A DNA stretch of 64,000 nucleotides from Clostridium_AD sp050717635 (GCF_050717635.1 NZ_JBOITO010000029.1:62001-126000); one strand, 5' to 3'; shown: positions 45,621 through 54,185, numbered from the stretch's first letter. The notes: generated by a model from the letters alone, not told the origin. Numbers and translations are program-made.

Positions 45621-46163
45621 TTATAATACTATTTCTTTTATAACAGTACCCTGTAGATCTTTTATTTGAAATAAATCATCCTTAAGTATTGCATATGAAT
45701 TAGGGTAATTCTCCTTAGGTAGCGTTACAGATCCTGGATTTAGCACATATATTCCATTGTGTTTTTCAGCTACAGGAAGGTGTGTGTGCCCATGTATTAG
45801 TACATCATTGTCGCTTAAACTCGGCATATTATCCTCATTATAAATGTGCCCATGAGTCAAAAATAATCTTCTGTTATCAAATAATATTATGGAATAATCC
45901 GACATCATTGGATATTCGATGAGCATTTGATCTACCTCACTATCACAATTCCCTCTGACAGCTATTATCTTATCTTTATACTCATTTAAGATACTAGCTA
46001 CCGCCTGCGGATTGTAATCCTTTGGTAATGGATTTCTTGGTCCATGATATAGTGCATCGCCTAAAAGTACTATGTAACTAGCTCCTTCTTCTTTATAACG
46101 CTCTAAAGCCTTTTCTAAAAAGAAAAGTGAACCATGGATATCTGAAATAAAAAATATTTTCAT
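45621..46163 (-). CDS. yfcE: Phosphodiesterase, YfcE/MJ0936 metallophosphoesterase
   Basis: A 180-residue protein of normal length. The calcineurin-like motifs are FFISDIHGSLFFLE (DxH), VLLGDALYHG (GD), VRGNCDSEVD (GNxD), LTHGH (H), and HGHTHLPV (GHTH). These bind two metals and hydrolyse phosphodiesters. The natural substrate of this family is not settled. It lies 21 bases downstream of the S24-helicase gene and may be cotranscribed with it. Confidence 0.94.
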   Translation of the reverse strand: MKIFFISDIHGSLFFLEKALERYKEEGASYIVLLGDALYHGPRNPLPKDYNPQAVASILNEYKDKIIAVRGNCDSEVDQMLIEYPMMSDYSIILFDNRRLFLTHGHIYNEDNMPSLSDNDVLIHGHTHLPVAEKHNGIYVLNPGSVTLPKENYPNSYAILKDDLFQIKDLQGTVIKEIVL

Positions 46164-46184
46164 CTTTACGCGTCCCCTTTTAAA

Positions 46185-47642
46185 TTAATTTTTATGTTTT
46201 ATAATTCCTACAGCTGTACCTATAATATATGTATCTTCACTATCTATTACAATAGGCTTATATTTTTCATTTGCTGGCATAAGTAATATTTTATCTTTTT
46301 TTATTAAAAGCCTCTTTAAAGTTGCATTTCCACCTATATCAACCGCTACAATATCATTATTATTTGCAGCGTGCTCATGTCTTATTATTACATAATCTCC
46401 ATGATTAATATTTGCTCCAATCATACTATCTCCTTTAACCTTTAAAATAAATGAATTTTTCACTCCTTTTAACCAATACTTTGGAATGTAAAAATTACCT
46501 TCTACTTCAGAATTGATGAGTATAGGTTCTCCTGCTGCTATATCGCTATATACTGGTAATTCTAATAATTCCTCATTTAGATATTCATATCCTTCTTTTC
46601 CATCGCTTACTAAAATATCTGAGATCCTACTATAATCCCTCATGAATTCATATGCTCTGCCATGTCTTATATCACAAAATTGAAAGTTTTCAAATGAGTT
46701 AACAACTTGTGTTTTATATTTACTTTTAAAGAAATATGATTTTGATTTCTCTCCTAGTGGTTTAGTATTAACTCTTTTACCTTTTACCATCCATGAGTTA
46801 CTCTTATGAGATTTATCCAAATCAACAAGGAACATAATGCTAGAATAAGGTTTTTCATTAGATAATTCCTTAATAAATTCTATCTGTATTTTAGTTAAAT
46901 TGTTACTTTTATGGCTTATAATATGGCAATACTTGTCCACTTTAATGGTCCTTGCCATTTGAAGAGCATATAAATTAATATCTTCTTTATCAACTAAATT
47001 CAATGATCTAAGTTTTGCATTATACTTAAGCATAATTTCAAATATTGCTCTTCTAGAAGTGGAATTTTTATTGATTCTTTGAGGGCCCTGACCTTTAACA
47101 CATTTTCTTCCTGTTCTAGTTGACTCTAAATATAAATCTATTTCTAAGTAATTACAGCTTTTTATCCACTTTACTTCTTCAATAAAAAATCTAACATAAT
47201 CAGTGCGAAGTATCCTTAGCTTCGGATAAATATCTTTAATCTGAAGTATACAACTTTCAATGATGCTAGTTTTTTTAGCATTATCCGAAATTAATTTATA
47301 TTCTAATTTATATTTATTTATATATTCCAAAAAATATTTTTGTAAAATACTTTCTAATGTAACCACATGAAAGTTTCTCTCACTATTAGAAAATAAGCTT
47401 AAATACTCTAATCTAGTTTCCACTTCTGCTACGTTATATATGTTTTTAATATAATCTATATCTTCATTCTTTGACGCTAACATCAATATTTTATCATCTT
47501 TATATAAGCAATAGTGATTTTTCAAATAAAGACTTCTATAAATGGCTGCCGTCGTTTTGCCTGAATTTTGCATACCTCTAATCAAACTATACCTTGAGGG
47601 TTTGCTATGTATTAATTTTTGTTGCTCTAAACACAATTCCAT
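46185..47642 (-). CDS. S24 (LexA-like) autoprotease fused to a degenerate SF1 helicase domain
   Basis: A 485-residue protein. Residues 1-300 look like an SF1 helicase: Walker A RGMQNSGKTTAA is intact. The segment matching the DEAQD box reads IISHKSNNLTKIQIEFIKEL, so the catalytic acids are lost. FLVDLDKSHKSNSW resembles the DTAQSIY motif and SKYKTQ the NYRT motif. Residues 365-485 are a LexA-type S24 domain with cleavage site Ala370-Gly371, Ser406 in GDSM and Lys443 in LKRLL. The Ser-Lys distance of 37 equals that of LexA. No helix-turn-helix was recognised. A DNA-damage-responsive regulator is suggested. Confidence 0.85.
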   Translation of the reverse strand: MELCLEQQKLIHSKPSRYSLIRGMQNSGKTTAAIYRSLYLKNHYCLYKDDKILMLASKNEDIDYIKNIYNVAEVETRLEYLSLFSNSERNFHVVTLESILQKYFLEYINKYKLEYKLISDNAKKTSIIESCILQIKDIYPKLRILRTDYVRFFIEEVKWIKSCNYLEIDLYLESTRTGRKCVKGQGPQRINKNSTSRRAIFEIMLKYNAKLRSLNLVDKEDINLYALQMARTIKVDKYCHIISHKSNNLTKIQIEFIKELSNEKPYSSIMFLVDLDKSHKSNSWMVKGKRVNTKPLGEKSKSYFFKSKYKTQVVNSFENFQFCDIRHGRAYEFMRDYSRISDILVSDGKEGYEYLNEELLELPVYSDIAAGEPILINSEVEGNFYIPKYWLKGVKNSFILKVKGDSMIGANINHGDYVIIRHEHAANNNDIVAVDIGGNATLKRLLIKKDKILLMPANEKYKPIVIDSEDTYIIGTAVGIIKHKN

Positions 47643-47663
47643 TTAATCACCTCTACTTTAGAC

Positions 47664-47676
47664 ATACTATTAGTAT
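47664..47676 (-). promoter_or_regulatory. ATACT-N3-AGTAT palindrome in S24-helicase promoter
   Basis: ATACT ATT AGTAT overlaps a likely -10 (TATACT, 47672-47677 on the minus strand) placed 17 bases after a weak -35 (TTACTA, 47695-47700). A protein bound here would block the promoter. Confidence 0.65.
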
Positions 47677-47791
47677 ACAGTACAATAAGGCCCATAGTAA
47701 AATTTTTATTTAAAAAGCATTATAATGTCTTCATAAAAATTACCAAGATCTAATCTATTCATTTTTTCGTATCTATAAATAAATACTGAGC

Positions 47792-47855
47792 ATACTAAGA
47801 GTATGAGTATACTAAAAGTATAAGTATACTAAAAGTATACTTATACTAAATGTAT
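47792..47855. repeat. Four palindromic repeats, exact 17-bp period
   Basis: Palindromes ATACT-AAG-AGTAT (47792), ATACT-AAA-AGTAT (47809), the same (47826), and ATACT-AAA-TGTAT (47843, one mismatch) are spaced exactly 17 bp. The same palindrome recurs at 47664. The array sits before the plus-strand deacetylase gene and looks like a multi-site operator. Confidence 0.8.
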
Positions 47856-47902
47856 GAACATAACCTTGTATTTCAGAAATAGATTAAATCGAGGTGATCA
47901 AT

Positions 47903-48802
47903 GTGAAATCAAAGCTTTTGTGTTTAATTATTTCCTCTCTACTTAGCATCAACTGTTTTTCAAGTGTTGTTTATAGCAGCGAGTTAAGAAATAATTCCAT
48001 CAAAAACTCTAACAATGAAATTCTAAAAGCACCCACTTTATTAGATTTTTTTAAAAATGTATTTATTCCTACTGAGTCTACTAATACATTAAGTACTAAG
48101 GAATATAATTGGTATTTTCAGCCCCGTAATGACAACCAGCCACCTGAAGGACCAAAAGAAACTCGTGAACTTATATCAAAATATAAGTGTTATTATTTAG
48201 GAGATACATCAAAAAAAGTATTATATCTAACTTTTGATGAGGGTTACGAAGCAGGATATACCGCTCCAATTTTAGATGTTTTAAAGAAACATAATGTAAA
48301 AGCAGCCTTTTTCGTAGTAAAGCCCTATATAACTTCTAACCCAGAATTAATTAAAAGAATGGTGGCTGAAGGCCACCTGGTATGTAATCATAGTGCCCGG
48401 CATCCTTCAATGGCATCTATAAAAGATGAAACAAAATTCAGAAGTGAATTATCCGATGTAGAAGTAGCCTTTGAAAATGTTACTGGGAAAAAAATATCTA
48501 AATATTTTAGACCTCCAATGGGTAAGTATAGTGAGTTGTCCTTACAATACACTCAAAACTATGGATATAAAACTATATTTTGGAGTTTTGCTTATATGGA
48601 TTGGCTTACTAATAAACAACCTTCTCATGAAATGGCAAAAAATAAAATTTTGCAAAGAACTCACAATGGTGGAATTATGCTACTACATGCAGTATCTAAA
48701 ACAAATGCAGAGATATTAGACGATGTAATTACTCAGTGGAAAAGCCAAGGTTATGTGCTAAAAACAATAGATGATTTACCTTCTAACATTAATCAGAACT
48801 AA
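47903..48802 (+). CDS. PdaA-like polysaccharide (delta-lactam/muramic acid) deacetylase
   Basis: A 299-residue secreted or anchored protein: hydrophobic signal SKLLCLIISSLLSINCFSS at the N-terminus. The NodB deacetylase domain has YLTFDEGYEAGYTAPIL (TFDEG rather than TFDDG, as in PdaA), VCNHSARHP (HxxxxHP), YFRPPMGKYSE, and the final MLLHAVSK. PdaA removes the acetyl group from muramic acid to form the cortex delta-lactam during sporulation. GAGGTGAT fits GTG 47903 better than GTG 47894. It is preceded by the 17-bp palindrome array. Confidence 0.9.
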   Translation: MKSKLLCLIISSLLSINCFSSVVYSSELRNNSIKNSNNEILKAPTLLDFFKNVFIPTESTNTLSTKEYNWYFQPRNDNQPPEGPKETRELISKYKCYYLGDTSKKVLYLTFDEGYEAGYTAPILDVLKKHNVKAAFFVVKPYITSNPELIKRMVAEGHLVCNHSARHPSMASIKDETKFRSELSDVEVAFENVTGKKISKYFRPPMGKYSELSLQYTQNYGYKTIFWSFAYMDWLTNKQPSHEMAKNKILQRTHNGGIMLLHAVSKTNAEILDDVITQWKSQGYVLKTIDDLPSNINQN

Positions 48803-48824
48803 AGGTATAGATGCTTTAATATTC

Positions 48825-48858
48825 AAAAAAACCTATCTGTATACAGATAGGTTTTTTT
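48825..48858. terminator. Bidirectional terminator between deacetylase and DUF4003 genes
   Basis: Fully self-complementary: AAAAAAACCTATCTGTA with its complement, and T/A tails on both sides. Confidence 0.92.
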
Positions 48859-48882
48859 GAGTTATATCTTTTGAATTTATTA

Positions 48883-49881
48883 TTAAGATGATGAAGCTGC
48901 AGATGATATAGCCACTGTGCTACTAGCTGCTGCTATGATAGCCACTGTTTGTGCCGCAATTAAAGATTCAATAGAAATTCCAATAGCTGTTTGAATAAGA
49001 TCCTTTTGACTTTTCATATTCTCAATATATACATCACAAGTCAAAGCAGCCGCCGTATATAAATGGGTTTCTTTCGTTAACCATTTATATTTTTTAGTTG
49101 ACTTAAGAACTTTTACAACTTCAATAACTTGATCTACTGCCTCATACCCATCTTCTCCAAGTATAGATAAGAACCCAATTACACCATACCCACTAGAATA
49201 AACCTTCATACTATTATCTTTTAACCTATCAAATATTTCCTTGCACCTTAAAACTTTAGTTTTATTATCTTCTTTGCGAAATCCTAATATATGAGATAAA
49301 AATTGAAGCCCATTATTTTTATGGAACCCATTTTCAGTTAGTAGGTTATAACATTCTTCCATATTCTCTATAATACTATTAACAGAAGCATCAGAATTTG
49401 CTAAAAGTATAGAAAGTGGGTAATCATCTCCTCCCGTTAACCAGAAATGATTTTTTTTCATATCACTATATATATCTAACGCTTTATCTATTCTTGTGGG
49501 AACAGCTTCTTCATTACAGCTAGCCAAAAGAGCATAACTCGCTATTGGTAAATACATATTGTTCTTAAAACCTGCTTGTTTCATCCTTTTATCATAACTT
49601 AGTATTTTATCAAATTCCTGTTTTGGATTATCATATTTACCTGCTAATAATGCTGACAAGATAATCTTAGAAATCCCTCTATAGTTAGAAAATACCCCCG
49701 TAGTTTTCTTCATATAAGACCTTACATCTTGGATCTGTTCTTTATCAAAGTCTCTGTTATTTAATGTATAAGTTAATGCAGTAAAATGGTTAGTCAAAGA
49801 TCCCTCCCATTTATAACCGCTAGATACCTCCTGAAATAAATCTATCAGTCTGTCTAGTTTTTCTTTTATAAGTTTTTCCAT
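48883..49881 (-). CDS. DUF4003 family protein
   Basis: A 332-residue, mostly helical cytoplasmic protein. Recognisable DUF4003 stretches are TNHFTALTYTLNNRDFD, KIILSALLAGKYDNP and FWLTGGDDYPLSILLA. The C-terminus is hydrophobic and Ala/Ser-rich (TVAIIAAASSTVAISSAASSS). Function unknown. Ribosome site AGGGGGC. It may share a transcript with the GNAT gene 30 bases upstream. Confidence 0.85.
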   Translation of the reverse strand: MEKLIKEKLDRLIDLFQEVSSGYKWEGSLTNHFTALTYTLNNRDFDKEQIQDVRSYMKKTTGVFSNYRGISKIILSALLAGKYDNPKQEFDKILSYDKRMKQAGFKNNMYLPIASYALLASCNEEAVPTRIDKALDIYSDMKKNHFWLTGGDDYPLSILLANSDASVNSIIENMEECYNLLTENGFHKNNGLQFLSHILGFRKEDNKTKVLRCKEIFDRLKDNSMKVYSSGYGVIGFLSILGEDGYEAVDQVIEVVKVLKSTKKYKWLTKETHLYTAAALTCDVYIENMKSQKDLIQTAIGISIESLIAAQTVAIIAAASSTVAISSAASSS

Positions 49882-49911
49882 AAAAAATAGCCCCCTGTAA
49901 TGAGTATATAT

Positions 49912-50358
49912 TTAAAGCTTTTTATATAACATTTCTATATGTGGAATACCATCTTCCAAATAACCTTCTGAAACTTTAACAAACCCAAAACTGCTGTAAA
50001 AATCCAGCAAATATTCCTGTCCTGATATTCTAATTTCATTCTCATTTAAATAGTGCTCGATAAATTCTATTGCTCTTAGCATCATTTGTTTTGCAAAGCC
50101 TCTCCCACGATATTTTTTGTTAGCTAAGACCCTTCCTATAGAAATCTCATTATAAGTAACACCTTTTTCTAAAATTCTTAAGTATACAAGGATTTCGCCG
50201 TTCTGTTCTGCAAATAAATGATATGATTTTTTGTCTTTGCCATCACAATCTTCATAAATACATTCTTGCTCTACAACAAACACTTCGCTTCTAAGTTTTA
50301 AAATTTCATATAGTTCATCACTACTTAGTTCATTGAATTTTTTAATTATCCAGTTCAT
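49912..50358 (-). CDS. ElaA-type GNAT N-acetyltransferase
   Basis: A 148-residue GNAT protein. The ElaA-like N-terminus has LRSEVFVVEQECIYEDCDGKD in two pieces, and the acetyl-CoA loop reads IGRVLANKKYRGRGFAKQM (RxxGxG). FYSSFGF is the C-terminal GNAT motif. The acceptor is unknown. Confidence 0.92.
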   Translation of the reverse strand: MNWIIKKFNELSSDELYEILKLRSEVFVVEQECIYEDCDGKDKKSYHLFAEQNGEILVYLRILEKGVTYNEISIGRVLANKKYRGRGFAKQMMLRAIEFIEHYLNENEIRISGQEYLLDFYSSFGFVKVSEGYLEDGIPHIEMLYKKL

Positions 50359-50386
50359 AACTCTATACTCCTTTTCGCAATTTGTT

Positions 50387-51118
50387 TTACATAAATATTT
50401 TTATAAGTCCTAATATAAGTAAATGCAATGGATAAAAAGCATAAAAGAAGTATTTTAAATTTTTACCCTTCTCATTGTTATACTTAAAAATAAAAACCAA
50501 TGCCAGTAACGATAAAGCTTGCCCAAACCAAGCTAATTCTAACGTTATACCTGGAAATTTGTACACATAAATTAAGATTTGTGATGCATCAAATAATATA
50601 TATACAAGGGTTTGAGATATAACAGTTTTAATTTTATTATCCTTAAAAATATAAAACGCTAAAATCATTGCGACCCCATACATATTATAATCTGTATGTA
50701 ACACTTTAGATGTAATAGCTAATGCTAATACAGTTATTACTCTAGCAATTTCTGATTCTTCTTTATCCCATATACGTATTGCTAGAAGTCCAAGTGCTAA
50801 AGTAAAGAAAATATTCAAATGTGGATTTGGACCACCTACAACAAAACTTAAAAAATCTGACAAGTTAAGTATATTAAACTGTTCGCCAAAAGCTAATGAA
50901 AACGGTAATTGGGACAAAGCTGCAAATATCATAAGTCTAGTTAAATATTTTGAAAAAGAATTCGTTTTAGTATACCCTACAACAATTAAATAGGCAAATA
51001 TAGGAAACGATAATCTTCCTATAAGTCTTAAAATTGTAACCTCAGGGAAAATCACTGCCCCCGTGTGGTCAATTAACATTAATAAAATTGCAATAACTTT
51101 TAACATACTGGTTGTCAT
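50387..51118 (-). CDS. TraX family membrane protein
   Basis: A 243-residue protein with about seven hydrophobic helices. The TraX-like N-terminus is LKVIAILLMLIDHTGAVIFP followed by LIGRLSFPIFAYLI. TraX of F plasmid acetylates pilin; chromosomal relatives are acyltransferase-like membrane proteins of unknown substrate. Ribosome site GGGGGGATCTTC precedes ATG 51118. No conjugation genes are near, so a plasmid role is not implied. Confidence 0.92.
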   Translation of the reverse strand: MTTSMLKVIAILLMLIDHTGAVIFPEVTILRLIGRLSFPIFAYLIVVGYTKTNSFSKYLTRLMIFAALSQLPFSLAFGEQFNILNLSDFLSFVVGGPNPHLNIFFTLALGLLAIRIWDKEESEIARVITVLALAITSKVLHTDYNMYGVAMILAFYIFKDNKIKTVISQTLVYILFDASQILIYVYKFPGITLELAWFGQALSLLALVFIFKYNNEKGKNLKYFFYAFYPLHLLILGLIKIFM

Positions 51119-51228
51119 GAAGATCCCCCCAAAAAAACTTATATATTGTTATAACTTTATTTATAAATTATACCATCTATCTATTATTGTTGCATCACTT
51201 GGTTTTTCATTTTTATAATATTAATTAA

Positions 51229-51273
51229 AGTAAATAAATTCCTGAACTCTGTGAGTTCAGGAATTTATTTACT
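51229..51273 (-). terminator. Strong hairpin at the end of the Lys-rich small gene
   Basis: A 21-bp perfect stem (51229-51249 against 51253-51273) with a TGT loop overlaps the stop codon of the small gene. The minus-strand tail CTTTAATTAA is a poor U-run. Confidence 0.6.
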
Positions 51274-51364
51274 TTTTAGGTCCCTTATTTTTTTGATTCT
51301 TTTTATCTTTTTTCTTACCATTATCTTTAGTTGAAGTACCTTTACTTTTACCCTTATCTGGCAT
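51269..51364 (-). CDS. 31-residue lysine-rich basic protein
   Basis: ATG 51364 follows CAGGGGGG by about 8 bases. The product MPDKGKSKGTSTKDNGKKK... ends NKGPKK and is almost all Lys, Gly, Asn, Asp and Thr, with no hydrophobic residues. It is strongly basic and disordered, so nucleic-acid or ribosome binding is possible. It stands alone with a hairpin at its stop codon. Too short for length-based gene calling. Confidence 0.6.
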   Translation of the reverse strand: MPDKGKSKGTSTKDNGKKKDKKNQKNKGPKK

Positions 51365-51485
51365 AATATATACCCCCCTGTTTTTGATATATCATATAAG
51401 AGTATTATAATTAATTTTTACATTAATGTCAATATTTATAATACTATTTTATATGCTATGTAATAGCGATTAATATTATGTTTTT

Positions 51486-52256
51486 TTATATTTCTTGTTC
51501 ATCAAATATAAGCCATCCAGCTAATACTAATATTATTGATATTGCCATTACACCTAATACTGGTTTAAAAAAATTAATGTTGTTTTCACCTGTTAATATA
51601 TCACTTGCACTATATACTAATTCATTTATTGATATAGACTTCAAGGATCCGCCCATATATTGTGGAACAGTACTTAAAATAATATATACACCATAGGCTG
51701 CACCACCTACAGCTATTTGACTCTTAAGAAAACTTGAAAAGAACATAGTAATTGCAATAATAAGTATTAAATTAGGTAAATAGACTGTAGTACCTAGGAT
51801 TATATGTGACCAACTTACTTTACCAAATAAAACTTCAATGTAATAGGCACTAAAACCAATAGCTAAATACATACTGCAAATAATAAGTATAGAATATGAA
51901 AAGAATTTCGCAAAATAATATCTTGCACGTCCTATTGGTTTTACCAATACCATTGCTGTTACTTCTAATGAACGTTCACCTGCAATTGTTCCCATTAACA
52001 TTAATATAATTACAATGGTACCCATTTGCCCAAACTGACCTAGTAATGACCTCAAAACATCATTAGCAGAAGGGGCCGCAATTTTAATTATAGTACCTTC
52101 TGGTAAATTTGATGCATTTTTTAATAGAGTTGGGAGCATCTTCATTGATACAGGTTGCATTAGGGCTAATAATATAAAAACCAAAGGGATAATTATAATT
52201 TTATAAGTTTTACATAACTCTTTTATTTCTTTATTTAACATTGGTAATTTTATCAT
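51486..52256 (-). CDS. ABC transporter permease, YxlG-like
   Basis: A 256-residue ABC2-type permease with six hydrophobic segments (YKIIIIPLVFILLALMQPV, GTIVIILMLMGTIAGERS, FFSYSILIICSMYLAIGF and others). GERSLEVTAMVLVKPIGRARYYFAKF is the usual cytoplasmic coupling region. Its start overlaps the ATPase gene by 26 bases. By gene order it corresponds to YxlG of the Bacillus subtilis sigY operon, which is suggested to export a toxic or stress peptide. Confidence 0.9.
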   Translation of the reverse strand: MIKLPMLNKEIKELCKTYKIIIIPLVFILLALMQPVSMKMLPTLLKNASNLPEGTIIKIAAPSANDVLRSLLGQFGQMGTIVIILMLMGTIAGERSLEVTAMVLVKPIGRARYYFAKFFSYSILIICSMYLAIGFSAYYIEVLFGKVSWSHIILGTTVYLPNLILIIAITMFFSSFLKSQIAVGGAAYGVYIILSTVPQYMGGSLKSISINELVYSASDILTGENNINFFKPVLGVMAISIILVLAGWLIFDEQEI

Positions 52257-53172
52257 TAATACCCACCACCTTCAAGAAAATGTTCTCCAATGTCATACCG
52301 CTAACTTGGTATGAAGTTAAGCACAATTGCTCATTTACAACTAATTTAAGAAATTCTATACGTGCCATTTCTAGATGATTTGTACTGATTTTAAATTTAT
52401 TTCCTTCAACTTCTACTCTTGACACCCATGCTTTATTCTTTAGTAAATTCACTACATTTTTATCTTCTGACTCAATAGTGAATTCTATGGTTTTCTCAGC
52501 ATATTTTTTAACTATTTCATCCATAGAACCTGATAATATTACAGCTCCTTTATTAATTATTATAATTTTATCTGCAACTCTAGAAATATCATCAATAATA
52601 TGTGTAGACATAAATATTGTTATTTTATCTTTTAAGTCTTCTATTATATTAAGCACGTCATAACGCCCCTGTGGGTCTAATGCGGATACTGGTTCATCAA
52701 GTATAAGCAATTTAGGATTGTTAATAAGCGCTTGAGCTATCCCCAAACGTTGTTTCATTCCACCACTATATTCACCAATTTTTCGTTTTCTCGCTTCCCA
52801 TACCCCACAGGTTTTTAAAAGCTCTTCACTTCTCGTCTTTATTGTTTGTTTGTCCAAATTGAACATAGACCCAACCCATTCCATCCATTCTTCACCAGTC
52901 ATGTAATTGTAAAATTTCGGTGTCTGAGGACAATAACCTAATTCTTTTCTAATTTTCTTAATGTCCTTACGTGCTTCGTACCCAATAACCTCTACTTTAC
53001 CAGAAGTAGGTGAAGCGAGTCCTGCTAATATACGTAGGACGGTAGTTTTACCTGCACCATTAGGTCCTAAAAATCCAACACATCCGGTGCCTCCTATACT
53101 AAATGTTACATTATCTAATGCTTTTTTATCTTTATAATTTTTAGATACTCCCTGGCAATTAATAATTCTCAT
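52231..53172 (-). CDS. ABC transporter ATP-binding protein, YxlF-like
   Basis: A 313-residue ATPase. Walker A is GFLGPNGAGKTTVLRIL, the Q-loop GYCPQTPKFYNYM, the signature YSGGMKQRLGIAQALI, Walker B LLILDEPVSALDPQGR and the H-loop STHIIDD. The extra C-terminal 80 residues are typical of ABC2-type drug/peptide exporters. With the overlapping permease it forms a homodimeric exporter. Position in the SigY-type operon matches YxlF. Confidence 0.95.
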   Translation of the reverse strand: MRIINCQGVSKNYKDKKALDNVTFSIGGTGCVGFLGPNGAGKTTVLRILAGLASPTSGKVEVIGYEARKDIKKIRKELGYCPQTPKFYNYMTGEEWMEWVGSMFNLDKQTIKTRSEELLKTCGVWEARKRKIGEYSGGMKQRLGIAQALINNPKLLILDEPVSALDPQGRYDVLNIIEDLKDKITIFMSTHIIDDISRVADKIIIINKGAVILSGSMDEIVKKYAEKTIEFTIESEDKNVVNLLKNKAWVSRVEVEGNKFKISTNHLEMARIEFLKLVVNEQLCLTSYQVSGMTLENIFLKVVGINDKITNVK

Positions 53173-53188
53173 TTTCTTTCTCCCTTTT

Positions 53189-53380
53189 TTAATCTCTTTT
53201 ACCTAATGTTAAGTAAATAATTGGTCCAATTATAGAAATAAGTAAAACTGGAATCCATATAAATTTATTTTTACCTCTAATAGTTGCTTTATCACGTTTT
53301 ACCAAATCAGCTACTGCAAATAAAAGTAGTATAGCCTGAATTATAATTATTGGTATCAATAGTTTTAAAGTATCTTGCAT
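53189..53380 (-). CDS. PLDc_N domain small membrane protein, YxlE-like
   Basis: A 63-residue protein with two membrane helices, LLIPIIIIQAILLLFAVADLV and FIWIPVLLISIIGPIIYL, and the family ending YLTLGKRD. It is the phospholipase-D N-terminal-like domain (PLDc_N). In the B. subtilis sigY operon, YxlE is a small membrane protein that lowers SigY activity. AGAGGTGAT precedes the start. An ECF-type promoter lies 70 bases upstream. Confidence 0.9.
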   Translation of the reverse strand: MQDTLKLLIPIIIIQAILLLFAVADLVKRDKATIRGKNKFIWIPVLLISIIGPIIYLTLGKRD

Positions 53381-53450
53381 GTGATCACCTCTTTCAAATT
53401 TTTAATATAGTATCAAACTTACTATATCCTTTTTATATTTTCATGACTTT

Positions 53451-53475
53451 AACGTAATTAAAATCAAAAAGTTCA
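53451..53475 (-). promoter_or_regulatory. Second ECF (SigY-like) promoter before yxlE-like gene
   Basis: TGAACT (53470-53475), 15-base spacer, CGTT (53451-53454) on the minus strand. It matches the sigma gene's own promoter in both boxes and in the T-rich spacer start. Confidence 0.55.
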
Positions 53476-53537
53476 TTTTATTTTAAAAATATATATTAAG
53501 GAAATCACCTTTCCTTTCTTAGTGAATAATACAGAGC

Positions 53538-53568
53538 AAAAAAATAGCCACTAATTTCTTAGTAGCTA
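53538..53568 (-). terminator. Internal terminator between yxlD-like and yxlE-like genes
   Basis: Minus-strand stem TAGCTACTAA/TTAGTGGCTA with a GAAA loop and TTTTTTT. It lies at the yxlD-like stop codon and splits the operon. Confidence 0.85.
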
Positions 53569-53778
53569 CTTTTTCCTTTTATTATTTAATATTACTCGTG
53601 TTACTAATAAATAAATAAGTAGATTACCTGGTGTATTTATAAGTGCAAAAATTCCCCAAAGCCAATAATATTTTTCTTTTCGTCTTCTTGCATCATAAAA
53701 TACCCAAGCACCTTGAATTAATAAAATAGGAATAACTATTATTAGGAGTATCATTAATCCATTCTTTGAAAGCTCCAT
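53566..53778 (-). CDS. Small membrane protein, YxlD-like
   Basis: A 70-residue protein with two membrane helices (MILLIIVIPILLIQGAWVFY; IFALINTPGNLLIYLLVTR) joined by the basic loop DARRRKEKYYWLW. YxlD in B. subtilis is a membrane anti-SigY component. Its ATG overlaps the upstream stop by one base. Ribosome site AGAGGAAGTG. Confidence 0.88.
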   Translation of the reverse strand: MELSKNGLMILLIIVIPILLIQGAWVFYDARRRKEKYYWLWGIFALINTPGNLLIYLLVTRVILNNKRKK

Positions 53779-54185
53779 TAAACTTCACTTCCTCTTTTTT
53801 TAATTGCCAGTACAGGTATTATTATCCAAGGAACAATGCTAATAATAAACATCTGTGAAATAATAAGTAGCTTAGGACCAATTTTGATGATGGCTATGGA
53901 ACATAAAGAAAGAATTATAACAGAGGATAATATAAATAGAATGAATTCTTTTTTATTCTTCTTGCTTTCTCTTATACACTCACCTTGCTCTATTATGCTT
54001 AGGGTGTCTATATTAAAATCGAATATATCTTCATTTAACACATCCATTTTCTTAGCTGTGGAATTTAGCACACTTTTAAATTCTAAGTCAGCCTCACAGT
54101 TCAATGTGTTTTGGGAGGCTTCCTCCTGAGATTCATTGTAAAATTCATCAATCAAGGAGTTTTTGTTTCTTTCAGAATCCTTCAT
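53778..54185 (-). CDS. YxlC-like anti-sigma component
   Basis: A 135-residue protein. The N-terminal half is acidic and soluble (DEFYNESQEEASQ, DIFDFNIDTLSIIEQGE), and two membrane helices are at the C-terminus (FILFILSSVIILSLCSIAIIKIG; MFIISIVPWIIIPVLAI). It starts one base after the sigma gene stop. Layout and position match YxlC, which with YxlD inhibits SigY; similarity is by size and topology rather than strong motifs. Confidence 0.8.
   Translation of the reverse strand: MKDSERNKNSLIDEFYNESQEEASQNTLNCEADLEFKSVLNSTAKKMDVLNEDIFDFNIDTLSIIEQGECIRESKKNKKEFILFILSSVIILSLCSIAIIKIGPKLLIISQMFIISIVPWIIIPVLAIKKRGSEV

Noticed and set aside
47792..47855. 17-bp repeats as plasmid iterons or an origin
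   Set aside because: No Rep, partition or DnaA-box cluster is nearby, and the same palindrome recurs at the S24 promoter, which fits an operator array better.
47664..47855. Classical LexA/SOS boxes
   Set aside because: The Firmicute box GAAC-N4-GTTC was looked for around the S24 gene and not found; the palindrome here is ATACT-N3-AGTAT.
50387..51118. TraX as evidence of a conjugative element
   Set aside because: No relaxase, coupling protein, type IV secretion or integrase gene is in the window; chromosomal TraX homologues are common in clostridia.
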